A DNA stretch of 64,000 nucleotides, taken from Cordylochernes scorpioides. Taxonomy: Eukaryota; Arthropoda; Arachnida; Pseudoscorpiones; Chernetidae. Position 1 is the first letter of the stretch. Each line of letters opens with the position of its first letter. Positions 20,400 to 31,669 of this stretch are shown piece by piece. Under the pieces are notes generated by a model. That model searched no databases. It was given only the letters and a program-made list of their open reading frames with translations, and was not told where the DNA came from. Position numbers and translations under genes: made by a program. Where the stretch lies: NCBI GenBank assembly GCA_030710605.1, contig CP092882.1:2561319-2625318 (forward strand), given 5' to 3'.

Positions 20400-22240
20400 T
20401 ATGGATTGCTCTATTTTCAAAACATATATATATGCGAATATAAATCACACGCAAGTAGTTTTTTTTTCCGAATAATTATATTATAACGTATGTAAATTAA
20501 ATGTAATTTACGACCCAGTTCTCTCTCAACTATAATATTAAAAAGATAATTCGCGAAAAAACTTACAAAAAAATAATAATGTAGCGCTGTGTGGAAGTTT
20601 ATATTTTAGCAGACGCCAATTTTGGCGGGAAATCGCCGGAGCAGCACACGATAGGGCCATTGTTTCGTCTGTATATTCCCGGAACACGCGTCAATCTGCG
20701 AAGAAATGTTCACTGAGCTTATGACCCTCTCTTGTGTGGAGTAGGTGTTTTCTTTAGTTCCTATATCCCCCCGTAGATGGCAGTAATGCGGCGGCGTGCT
20801 AATGAGAGTTTTTGAGAATATTTTTCTCAAGTGAGGAAGTTGTAGAATTCTCGCAAGATAATTGCTCTCTTATCTCTTCTGTACTTAGAATTATTTTTAA
20901 AGACTTAGACTCTATATATCAAACAGGCTCAATCATTTACTAAAGGAATATGCTATTTTGACTCTATTTACCTACTTGATGTGTGTCGCCTATAGTTATA
21001 TTTTAATTAATGAGTGTTATTTGAATTTTACATACCAAAACGAGAGAGTTTTTAAATGTGTGGTCTTGCCCTTTTTTCTAACTTGCAGTTGCAATGAAAT
21101 TGTATAAATTGAGATGCATTACAACTACAGGCTGAGAAATGACAAGACTCGAAAGCTTTAAATAAAATATACAATAATCATGTTGCGAGTAAGTTATTCA
21201 AATATTTATTTTTAATATAAAGTGTAAATATAAATCCCCACAAATACCACAATCTTAAATATTGTTATTTCTCGCACAAAATAGCATTGAATAACTGTAA
21301 TGTGTTACGTTTTTCCAACCCCATATAGTTTAAATGAACTTCAATTAACGGAAAACAATGTTTTTATTTATTTGGACGTCACAATAACGCCATTGTTCCC
21401 GCCGCCGCAATTTTATTTATCATTCTACGGGAGCCTGGAAATAATGTTTTTTTGTTCGCCAGAAAACGGGTCATATTCCAAAGCCCTTTTCCTTTAACTT
21501 TAGAATTTTTTTTTCTATAAAAGGTCAAATTTCGGGAAGTTTTTTTATTATTATTTTTATTATATAGAGCGGGGAGAGGAATGTGGTGAGAGATGGTCTG
21601 ACTGGACGAAATAGAATGTTGTTTTACACCATGCTAATCTGGTTGATGAGAGTTTGTTCTTCTGTTCGAGTGTCATAGGCCCTCACATGGGGTCAACTCT
21701 TGTGTCTTACTTAGACTTGGGGTTGCGCTTCGGACTTGTCTCAAAATCAGAGATCATAATCAGAGAAAATAATCATTTTTATGAATAAGTTCTCGCTGTG
21801 GGATTTGACCTCAGGTTCTGTTAATCAACAGTACATTTCAGACTATGGCTTTCTTCTTAGAAATGCCAGCCATTTGTGTTATTGGTGTGCAATGCAACTC
21901 GACTAGGTTCCTTGAAGGCGATGGGTCTGATTGGGATCATTGATGGCGGGCCTCATGTCTAAATGATACATTGTGGACCTTCTTGTCAGAAATCCTTCCC
22001 GCTCTCTGTTTTGGGATTGACATTTCGATTCTTTCAGCAGTACTCAATGTAAAATTACCACTTCTATAGGTATCTCTCCGCAGTGAAGCAAACACTTCCA
22101 AGTTACGCAATGACACTTCTACCTCTTCTCGTCAAAATCTTTACATATCAGGATATGGTGATACAGGGAAGGGAGTTTTTCTCAGATCGAATATACTGAT
22201 AAATTTGCATAGGTATATAAGGAAAAACTAGATCTTTGGA
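20400..22240. other. No gene seen
   Basis: Mostly AT-rich unique-looking sequence. Near 21805 a TGACCTCAGGTTCTGTTAAT stretch looks vaguely tRNA-derived on the - strand, but I could not fold a tRNA. No exon was recognised. Confidence 0.45.
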
Positions 22241-22265
22241 CAAAAGGTTTATTTTGAGGTGTTGC

Positions 22266-22296
22266 AAGCTTTCGAGAAAATATTTTTCTTCAACGG
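22266..22296 (-). other. GA-hairpin-GAAA motif, inverted copy
   Basis: On the - strand CCGTTGAAGA, an A/T stem, then TCGAAAGCTTG. It pairs with the direct copy at 22408. Confidence 0.4.
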
Positions 22297-22407
22297 ACAA
22301 ATCCAAAACCAAATGAAGAGACATGCTATCAGGCGTGGATATTTAGCTGTCTGATTTAGTGTCTGATCCACACCCGAAAACATCTCTCCATTTGATTTTG
22401 AATTTGA

Positions 22408-22440
22408 CCGTTGAAGATAAAAATTTGCTCGAAAGCTTGC
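22408..22440 (+). other. GA-hairpin-GAAA motif, direct copy
   Basis: CCGTTGAAGATAAAAATTTG then CTCGAAAGCTTGC, followed by AACACCTCAAATAAACTC as in the inverted copy at 22266. Confidence 0.4.
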
Positions 22441-22965
22441 AACACCTCAAATAAACTCTTTGTCCAAATATCTACTTTTCCTTATTTATTAAAATTATTC
22501 TGGGTAACTACCGCTCGCATAGGTAGATAGCTGTTTAATTTGCATATATAGAATCTTATTTGCATATGGAAAACCGCATTTCGATATCGGTTAATAACTC
22601 TATCGAATAAAATTGAGAAATATTTAGATGCTGTTTTTTTTATTCTTCTATAAATGGAATTATTTCTACATGGAATGATTTAAGTTGGTTCGGAGAGCTT
22701 GGCTCATCAGTGGCGAAACCTCTAAGCAATGTTTCTATAAATTGAGATAGAGATATATTTGGTGAACCTGCGTAGGTGGAGTTTTAAGTTATAAAACTGT
22801 GTTGGAAAATATAAACTATGTAACACGACGCTCTGTTTACCTGGACTTCTTGGCTATTTCCTGTACTTGGCGTAAATATTTCTCTTTTACATACATATAT
22901 ATGTATATCAATATGTAATTATATGAAATAAGGTTGCGCGGGAAGATGTAATCCATGTACCTGGA

Positions 22966-23155
22966 ATGGTACCTCTCCCTTTTATTATGAATCGGAACAA
23001 TACACTGTTTTATCGATCTAGTAAAAAACTTCGCTAGTGATGATAAAGAATTATCCACAATACTGATGAGGGCCATAGCCCGAAACCATGGTATACAGGT
23101 TGTTGGTTTCTGTCTGAATTTACCAAAACTGGTGTTGTGGCTCATCCTTTAGCAT
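22966..23155. mobile_element. Family A-related element, diverged fragment
   Basis: Contains GGTACCTCTCCCTTTTATTA, a CCCGAAACCATGGTATAC segment and CACAACACCAGTTTTGG (- strand), as in 44188-44300. Confidence 0.5.
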
Positions 23156-23244
23156 CACTGGTAAAGTTTTTTTATTAGGGTGATAGAACATCGTTCTAAT
23201 TAATATTCAGAGGGAGAGATTCTCTTGAGGAGAACATATAACTA

Positions 23245-23450
23245 TATATAAAAATTAAAGGATTTAAAAGCGCGAATGTTTCTTTTATACATAAAACGAA
23301 CTTCTACTGTCCTTACTGCGATGAAAAAATATATTGGGAGGGCTTTTTCATCGCAGTAAGGACAGTAGAAGTTCGTTTTATGTATAAAAGAAACATTCGC
23401 GCTTTTAAATCCTTTTATTTTATATGTATAAATGGCGCGTTATTGCTTTG
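23245..23450. mobile_element. Family B element, short-armed palindrome
   Basis: Left arm 23257-23331 and right arm 23345-23430 are inverted copies (GGATTTAAAAGCGCGAATG, ACTGTCCTTACTGCGATG). The centre GGGAGGGC is all that remains of the internal part. Confidence 0.85.
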
Positions 23451-23599
23451 TGTTAATATAACTATATGTAAGAGCAACTTCGATCGTGGCACAGAGGTTG
23501 TGAGCGTGTCTGGCTGAATGGCGTTTTATAACAGCTGCAGGACGCTGCAGTCTGGTAGCCCTCTGCTCTAAGAGAACATTTATATATTTGCATATATCG

Positions 23600-23870
23600 G
23601 CAAATAAATAGGTTTACATCGCAGAAATAAAGTTGCATATGTAGGAAATTTTTCACATGTCGGAATAAAGTTGCATATATAAGTAAACTTTGCACATATA
23701 TGGAAATTTTGTATATATCGAAAGAAATTTTCCACATGTGGGAATACAGTTGCATATGTACTGAGAATATTGCAGATGTGGGACTAAAATTGCATATGTA
23801 TGAAATTTTGCAGATGTGGGAATAAAGTTGCATATGTATGAAAATTTTGCAGATGTGGGAAGTTGTTGCC
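23600..23870. repeat. Degenerate 37-40 bp tandem repeat
   Basis: About seven units built on TGCAGATGTGGGAATAAAGT and TGCATATGTATGAAATTT. The best units are at 23780-23860. Confidence 0.75.
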
Positions 23871-24111
23871 GTGCCGGCCGGGGAAAGATAGATTAGTCTT
23901 CTTGCTAACCTAATCTAACTTTACATCGTGTGGTGGTAGGATTGATCACGGGGGCAATTAATGGTTTGTCCCGGATTTGTTTTCTCACCTAGTTAGTTCA
24001 TTAGTAGAGTGCCTGGAAATGGGGCTTCCCAATGGGAGCGGCCTTTAGCTGATGATACTGGCGCTACATGTGTAAATAGGTTGGTGCTAACTCGGGAATG
24101 TTTTTTTTTTT

Positions 24112-24262
24112 CTTATTCCTTGTACGCATCGTACAGGCCATGATAATCATGGTGGGTTGAAGTAGGCGACTGCTTTTACTGTAAGTGCACCACATGTCTA
24201 CACATGTGAAAAGCAATTCGACTTTGCACTTACAAATGTGCCAGAGCCCCGTTTGGGAATGT
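24112..24262 (-). repeat. SINE-like family D, fragment without the tRNA head
   Basis: Shares CATGATAATCATGGTGGGT, CACCACATGTCTACACATG and CACTTACAAATGTGCCAGAG with the longer copies at 44885 and 50950. Confidence 0.65.
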
Positions 24263-24699
24263 AATAGTTAGGTTTGACGTTAAAACAATATTTGCACATT
24301 GGGAATAAGTTATGATACAAACACACTGGCCAACACTCTCACAATATTGAATCAAAGTTCACTTTATATTTATTCTCCTCTGTCATCTTCAAAACGTGCC
24401 TTCGAAAAGCCAGGACCTGCCTCTCTTACTTATCATATATTATGTAAAATATATTAAAGGACATTATTATATAAACATATAAGTTGCCCTTAAGTTTATA
24501 TTAATGAGAAATATGGGGGGGAACTATCATGGCACATATGATATAAATTCTGAAATATTCCACGAGGAAAGAAAGACCTAACGCCACCCACCCAGGGTCA
24601 TATTCCACGTCGATTATTTGAAGTTATCTCTTATAATTTGTACCAATAGATTTACTGAAAATGTGTTTCTTTAAATAATATCATCAAATATTATCTCTA

Positions 24700-24800
24700 T
24701 ATAGAACTTACTGCAATGATATGAGTTATTGAATGAGAGTGCTTGGCTCATCAGTAGTGAACCCTCTCAGCGGTTTCGCCAAATTAATCTCTAGACCGCT
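24700..24800 (+). mobile_element. Family B element, fragment
   Basis: Contains GGCTCATCAGTAGTGAACCC and CAGCGGTTTCGCCAAATTAA. Confidence 0.6.
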
Positions 24801-25029
24801 CTACTATTGTATTGGATCTGTAGAGGTAAATATTATCACTTCTAAATAAATTCTGAAATTGTTTTGTTTCAAAATTTGTCGCTTTCACACATCGAAGAGC
24901 TTTACTCGGGTTAAAATAAGTTTAGCTATAATGACATTTCACACATATAGTGAAAATGGAAATGTTGAAATTAACTTTAGCGTATTTTTTTATGAAACAA
25001 CTTTCCATTGTCTCTTTTCTGAGATGATA

Positions 25030-25210
25030 AAAGCTGGACGGATGCCTGGCTCATCAGTGGTGAACCCCCTCCCAGCGGTTTCGCCAGTTTAATCTACAAG
25101 ACCGTTCTACTATTGTATTGATTGAATATCCGGCATTGTCAATTAGTTCTTAGTGAAGGTGTTTAAGGAACAATGGACACAAACTTTGAGTACAGTAGAG
25201 GTTTGCACAA
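25030..25210 (+). mobile_element. Family B element, fragment
   Basis: Contains CTGGCTCATCAGTGGTGAAC, CAGCGGTTTCGCCAGTTTAA and the right end GAGTACAGTAGAGG. Confidence 0.6.
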
Positions 25211-25973
25211 ATATATACGTTTAAACGCATTGACGTCAGCAAATATTCCTTAAATAAACCATCAATAATAGATGACATGGCCCGCCATCTGTGATGAAGT
25301 TTCAAACTATATTTATCTCAAATTTTCCCTTCTAACTAACACCACCTTCCACAGTCCTCTCTGCCAGTCCCCTCTAATATTTTTCATCGTAAAAAAAATC
25401 AGCAGAATGTTTTTTTTATTGATGTAAAAACTCGCGCTGAAAATGATCTCAAATATACCATTGATCTTTCTCCCTATATGTGGAAAATCATTGAAATTTT
25501 GTTGTAATATGTAAATTTGGTGTTTTGTGTATCTCCCTTTAAAAAAAAAGACAAACTAAATTTGTACATCGCGCGGATATATGAAATCACCAGTTTTCAG
25601 AATTTACCATCTCGCCTGTATGTACTCCACCAATATAGTTTATTTATTGGGGTGAAGATTAACAATACAATCCTTCGTACTGATAGTTGACAGGGAGTCA
25701 GTCCATCATGGGGTCTATATTTGTCCGTCATCTAGCTGACGGAAGTTCCACGTGAATGGACAGAGACGACGAGAGTACTGTACAGGAACTAGATGTTGGT
25801 GGAGCTCCAGATTGTATAGGAACGAGACTAACCGTCAGGCTACCTTTTCAAGAAAAGCGGTGCTGGGTGTCAGTGAAATGCTTGTGGAACATGTATTAGG
25901 TGAAATCTGTGGTGCTCCTGTCCCATAGAGAGTATATAGACGAGCAATGGACTGGACATACGAGGAGTGGTTG

Positions 25974-26305
25974 GCGGAGATATGGAGATACTATGTGGCC
26001 CTCCCTCAGTAGAGGAAAGCACTGAAGGAGGGGGATATGGAGAGACTATGTGGCCCACCCTCAGTAGAGGAAGACACTGAAGGAGGGAGATATGGAGAGA
26101 CCATATGGCCCACCCTCAGTAGAGGAAGACACTGAAGGAGGGAGATATGGAGAGACTATGTGGCCCACCCTCAGTAGAGGAAGACACTGAAGGAGGGAGA
26201 TATGGAGAGACTATGTGGCCCACCCTCAGTAGAGGAAGACACTGAAGGAGGGAGATATGGAGAGACTATGTGGCCCACCCTCAGTAGAGAAAGGCACTGA
26301 AGGAT
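25974..26305. repeat. 55-bp tandem repeat
   Basis: Six units of about 55 bp: TATGGAGAGACTATGTGGCC, CACCCTCAGTAGAGGAAGAC, ACTGAAGGAGGGAGA. It lies about 220 bp left of the 40-bp satellite but is unrelated to it in sequence. Confidence 0.9.
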
Positions 26306-26526
26306 GTATCTATAGAGAAGGAAGTTCTATCGGATAGAGCACAGAACCTGAGGTCATACTTCTACCCCTCTTGCCGTTTGTTTTCTTCTGTGTAAAAACA
26401 AATCCCACCATTTCTAAATCAACTCAGACTTGGAAGGCTTTGCTTTTTGCTGTCACTTTATCTATCAGCTTCAGATGACAGACGTTGTATGGTTGTGATC
26501 TGGACCTATACAAAGTGAACCTACAC

Positions 26527-28268
26527 TGTCTGGATGCCTGCAATATCTTGATTTCACTGTGTCCAATGTCTGGATGCCTGCAATGTCTTGATATCACTGT
26601 GTCCACTGTCTGGATGCCTGCAATGTCTTGATTTCACTGTGTCCACTGTCTGGATGCCTGCAATGTCTTGATTTCACTGTGTCCACTGTCTGGATGCCTG
26701 CAATGTCTTGATTTCACTATGTCCACTGTCTGGATACCTGCAATGTCTTGATTTCACTGTGTCCACTGTCTGGATGCCTGCAATGTCTTGATTTCACTGT
26801 GTCCACTGTCTGGATACCTGCAATGTCTTGATTTCACTGTGTCCACTGTCTGGATGCCTGCAATGTCTTGATTTCACTGTGTCCACTGTCTGGATACCTG
26901 CAATGTCTTGATTTCACTATGTCCACTGTCTGGATTCCTGCAATGTCTTGATTTCACTGTGTCCACTGTCTGGATTCCTGCAATGTCTTGATTTCACTGT
27001 GTCCACTGTCTGGATGCCTGCAATGTCTTGATTTCACTATGTCCACTGTCTGGATTCCTGCAATGTCTTGATTTCACTGTGTCCACTGTCTGGATACCTG
27101 CAATGTCTTAATTCCACTGTGTCCACTGTCTGGATACCTGCAATGTCTTGATTCCACTGTGTCCACTGTCTGGATACCTGCAATGTCTTGATTCCACTGT
27201 GTCCACTGTCTGGATACCTGCAATGTCTTGATTCCACTGTGTCCACTGTCTGGATACCTGCAATGTCGTGATTCCACTGTGTCCACTGTCTGGATACCTG
27301 CAATGTCTTAATTCCACTGTGTCCACTGTCTGGATTCCTGCAATGTCTTGATTTCCTGTGTCCACTGTCTGGATGCCTGCAATGTCTTGATTTCACTGTG
27401 TCCACTGTCTGGATACCTGCAATGTCTTGATTTCACTGTGTCCACTGTCTGGATACCTGCAATGTCTTGATTTCACTGTGTCCACTGTCTGGATACCTGC
27501 AATGTCTTGATTTCACTGTGTCCACTGTCTGGATACCTGCAATGTCTTGATTTCACTGTGTCCACTGTCTGGATACCTGCAATGTCTTGATTTCACTGTG
27601 TCCACTGTCTGGATACCTGCAATGTCTTGATTTCACTGTGTCCACTGTCTGGATACCTGCAATGTCTTGATTCCACTGTGTCCACTGTCTGGATACCTGC
27701 AATGTCTTGATTCCACTGTGTCCACTGTCTGGATACCTGCAATGTCTTAATTTCACTGTGTCCACTGTCTGGATGCCTGCAATGTCTTAATTTCACTGTG
27801 TCCACTGTCTGGATACCTGCAATGTCTTGAATTCACTGTGTCCACTGTCTGGATACCTGCAATGTCTTGATTCCACTGTGTCCACTGTCTGGATACCTGC
27901 AATGTCTTGATTCCACTGTGTCCACTGTCTGGATGCCTGCAATGTCTTGATTCCACTGTGTCCACTGTCTGGATACCTGCAATGTCTTGAATCCACTGTG
28001 TCCACTGTCTGGATACCTGCAATGTCTTGATATCACTGTGTCCACTGTCTGGATACCTGCAATGTCTTGATTTCACTATGTCCACTGTCTGGATACCTGC
28101 AATGTCTTGATATCACTGTGTCCACTGTCTGGATGCCTGCAATGTCTTAATTTCACTGTGTCCACTGTCTGGATGCCTGCAATGTCTTGATTTCACTGTG
28201 TCCACTGTCTGGATACCTGCAATGTCTTGAATCCACTGTGTCCACTGTCTGGATACCTGCAATGTCGC
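26527..28268. repeat. 40-bp satellite, about 43 units, abutting a GABA-B exon
   Basis: The unit is CTGTCTGGATACCTGCAATG followed by TCTTGATTTCACTGTGTCCA, with point variants. The array ends within about 12 bases of the first possible 3' splice site of the exon at 28281. The + strand contains no AG dinucleotide throughout. Three units make 120 bp, so open frames of the MDTVESRHCRYPDSGHS type appear on the - strand; they are not genes. Confidence 0.95.
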
Positions 28269-28280
28269 CGTACCTCACAG

Positions 28281-28399
28281 TCCCGATGGTGATGCAGCCA
28301 CACAGCAAGCTGCTCACAGACCTGGACTCCGCGGAGATCCAGATCGCAGAGTCCCTCAGCCTGGGAGACGATCTTCAGCACGAACTCCATAAGCTCAAG
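28281..28399 (+). CDS. GABA-B receptor subunit (R3/GABBR2-like), exon a
   Basis: The frame reads PHSKLLTDLDSAEIQIAESL then a GDDLQHELHKLK tail and ends AAG|GTAAGT in phase 0. Family members carry the same arrangement (DLD, then an acidic -ETESF- segment, then KKL) just before the RIILG strand, so it belongs to the second lobe region of the Venus-flytrap domain. Two acceptors are possible: CCTCACAG at 28280, giving 28281 and entry in phase 1, or GATGCAG at 28297, giving 28298 and phase 0. Family alignment recalled from insect R3 favours neither firmly. The exon is preceded directly by the AG-free satellite. Upstream exons for the signal peptide and first lobe were not found in the window. Confidence 0.8.
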
Positions 28400-29480
28400 G
28401 TAAGTTGTACGTCCCGCCAGACAGGCCGCACTCGGTCCAGTTATCTGACGTGCTGTGGCGGCTTGAGATTCAAACGTTAATCAACACGTAGTTCGCTCCA
28501 TACGAGTACTACAAAATGTCATTTGGGGAACAATATCGTCCAGTTCCTTGTATGACTCTTTTATTAAATCTTGTTTAACTTTCGGGTCTTGAAGCCCTTC
28601 TACAGGAGTATTGCTGACTGATTATACCCTTCTTAGAAATAAATATTTATTTATAGAATGGTTCCAAGAACTGAGGGTTTGAGTTGATAAAAGATTTTAT
28701 TTGTTACAAATTTTAACGATAAATGGCAATTGAATTTATTAAAAGATTTTATATAATAAATTTTTCCCTGGATGTGTTTTCTACAAAGGATATGAATTAT
28801 ATGGGTTATAATTCTGTGAAGTATCTAAATGTGGATGAGTTGACCTGGGAGACTGTCTTTTCCCATTTTGCATATCTCCCCAACCACCTAATGGCCCCAC
28901 TGATATGATTTAATCGAATCGATACGCGGAGATTTTTTTAAAAAACCCTTACACAGAAATTGCTAATATCCAATAGGAAGCCATTTTTTCCGCGCCAACG
29001 ATCTTGATTGGCTCACACAAAGCCAATGGAAGTTTTGAACTGGGATTCCAGCAAAATTTGATTTCTCCATTTTTTTTGCTTCCCCCCTTTAATGCAAATT
29101 CAATTTGAAAAACAATATCATTTTTTTTTTATTTCTTTAAAAATTCGTGGATATATTTTTCCACATAGGTCGGTTATCTTCTGGGATAATTGCGGGCGGT
29201 TTATTTGGAGTTAAATGATATTTATTGCGTTTAAATTGATGTATTTATTACACGCGAGTCTCAAATGTGAAATTTTCTGTAAACTTATTCTTTTGAAATA
29301 TTTATTGAAAATCTATCTTTATGGATATTTCTATAAATTCAATTGTCATCTATCGATCAAATTTATAACAATTACATTTTTATGCCAATGTGTTTCTTTG
29401 TAATAATATGTATGTAATATTTGATGGTATTATTAAAAAAGAAATACATATTGCCAGAAAAAAAACATATTTTTACAAAT
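28400..29480 (+). other. Intron 1, left part; no other gene seen
   Basis: AT-rich. One inverted GA-hairpin-GAAA motif lies at 28580-28610 (stem GGG/CCC). Nothing else is recognised. A (TA)n run occurs at 29487-29503. Confidence 0.6.
28580..28610 (-). other. GA-hairpin-GAAA motif, inverted copy
   Basis: On the - strand CTGTAGAAGGGCTTCAAGAC then CCGAAAG. The GGG/CCC stem parallels the GGGC/GCCC stem at 36243. Confidence 0.4.
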
Positions 29481-29629
29481 TTAATATATATATATATATA
29501 TATTTTTTTTTTAAATAGAGCAATCCATTAAAATAAATCTTTAAATATATATAAATACTATAAAATATATTAAAAATCAAAATATCGCCTATTATATGTA
29601 ACTCGTATGGAATCAATAAAGTTAAAAGT

Positions 29630-30530
29630 AAGTCTGAGCACCCCAGACATAGACGTTACAGACTGGTCCCATATCACGTTACATAGCGGGGATTTGATGT
29701 GACAAGGGAGGCTACAGCCCTAGAAAAGAGGTGCTGGCGCGGCTCGACCAATGAGTTATATGTAACTTGTATGGAACCAATAAAGTTAAAGGAAGGCTGA
29801 CGACCCCAGACATGACAACCTGGATCCATATCATTTTACATAGTGGGGATTTGATGTGACAAGGAAGGCTAAGGCCCTACAAAAGAGGTGCTGGTGCGGC
29901 TCGACCAATGAGTTATATGTAACTTGTATGGAACCAATAAAGTTAAAGGAAGACTGACGACCCAAGAAATAGACGTGGCAGCCTGGTCCCATATCACTTT
30001 ACATAGCGGGGACTTTCAAAGGTCCAAATTTTGAACCCGGGGTAGGGAACACCCCGGCTAAAAGAAGAAACTGGGGCTTGTGAAAGCCAAGTTGGGCTTA
30101 GGTAACAGAGAGATGTCGTCGTACTGGACAATCTCATTGGTCGAGCCGCACCAGCACCTCTTTTCTAGGACCGTAGCCTCCCTTGTTACTTCTAACCTCG
30201 CTATGTAAAATTATATGAATACAGGTTGTCATGTCTATTTCTGGGGTCGTCAGCCTTCCTTTAACTTTATTGTTTCCATACAAGTTACATATAACTCATT
30301 GGTGGAGCCGCGCCAGCACCTCTTTTCTAGGGCTGTAGCTTTCCTTGTCACTTCTAACCTCGCTATGTAAAATTATATGAATACAGGTTGTCATGTCTAT
30401 TTCTGGGGTCGTCAGCCTTCCTTTAACTTTATTGTTTCCATACAAGTTACATATAACTCATTGGTGGAGCCGCGCCAGCACCTCTTTTCTAGGGCTGTAG
30501 CTTTCCTTGTCACTTCTAACCTCTGGAGTG
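29630..30530. repeat. Inverted array of 160-bp units
   Basis: About three direct units on the left (GAGTTATATGTAACTTGTAT, AAAGTTAAAGGAAGGCTGAC, AAAGAGGTGCTGGCGCGGCT) are followed from about 30130 by about three inverted units. Unit spacing is 159-162 bp. The array could fold into a several-hundred-base hairpin. No coding capacity. Confidence 0.85.
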
Positions 30531-30539
30531 ACTTATTTC

Positions 30540-31410
30540 CTTCTCCATTTATATAACTACATATAAACTTATGTGTACAATGTCAATATCTATATATTAC
30601 CAAAATAACTTTACAGATTTGCCTATGTTTACTTTTCTTATAAATAATATTTACATATAAAGGACAAATAATGTATCATGGCGGCTCATTTAGCAGTCTT
30701 CATATGTTGACAATAAAAGTAGAATGGGCATTAATTCCTAATACAGTCTGGTAGATTCTCACAACTGATGAGCCAGGCCCCTCCACGAGGATCTTTAAAA
30801 AATTAAAATGTTATTTCAAAATACTACCTTTTTACAGGAAGGAACCCGAATCCTAGAAACCGAAAACAACATTTCAACCCTCCCAATAAATTACATACCT
30901 CGCTTATATGCAAATAAAAAAAACATTTAGGCGAAGGTAAACAAGCGCGACAAATGCTAGATTTCTCCTGTTTTCACTATTATCATGATCTCACTTGAAA
31001 AAAAAATTATAAATAGTTTTTACCGCCCTAAAAAAAAGATGAAAACAAAGAACGTTTAAAAAAGTGTTATTAAACCAATGGCTTAAGATAGCGAATGCGA
31101 ACGAGCAATTTAAAGAAACGACTTCTAAGAAACAAAACAATAAAACTGAGTCGGGTTAAATGATCCATGGCGAGAGTTGAAAAAGCCATATCTGTCAGCC
31201 AATCAGGGTTTAATTACACCTTTTTTACCTTTGTAAATAATTACTTTATGGCCTCTTTATCTTTCCTTGTTGATAGGAGCTCCGTTATCTGAGCAGTGCT
31301 ACAGCTCCGTGCAGAGTCTAGATTTGCATAAGTTACGTAATGTGTAAATATGTAACTACACGGAGCTATATTACCGAAAAATTACGAGAGACGCTATATT
31401 TCAAATCTAA
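30540..31410. other. Intron 1, middle; no gene seen
   Basis: AT-rich; a small family B fragment (CAACTGATGAGCCAGGCCCC) lies near 30760-30785. Confidence 0.5.
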
Positions 31411-31415
31411 CGATA

Positions 31416-31665
31416 ATGAATAAAACTGTAGCTATGTAAATAGCAGAATGTTATGTACATAACTTATATATTGGAGATGTGCAAATATAGCGTCACTTCT
31501 ATGGGCAATAAACTTGCTGTTCAAATATATCCTAAATATAATGAATAAAACTGTAGCTATGTAAATAGGAGAATGTTATGTACATAACTTATATATTGGA
31601 GATGTGCAAATATAGCGTCACTTCTATGGGCAATAAACTTGCTGTTCAAATATATCCTAAATATA
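31416..31665. repeat. 125-bp tandem duplication
   Basis: ATGAATAAAACTGTAGCTAT begins at 31416 and again at 31541; the two copies are nearly identical through GGGCAATAAACTTGCTGTTC. Confidence 0.9.
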
Positions 31666-31669
31666 ATTA

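Noticed and set aside
21790-21860. A tRNA gene on the - strand
   Set aside because: A B-box-like word is present, but I could not form an acceptor stem or anticodon arm.
26527-28268. Evenly spaced 40-bp repeats as a CRISPR array
   Set aside because: There are no unique spacers; every unit is the same sequence throughout, and the window is eukaryotic.
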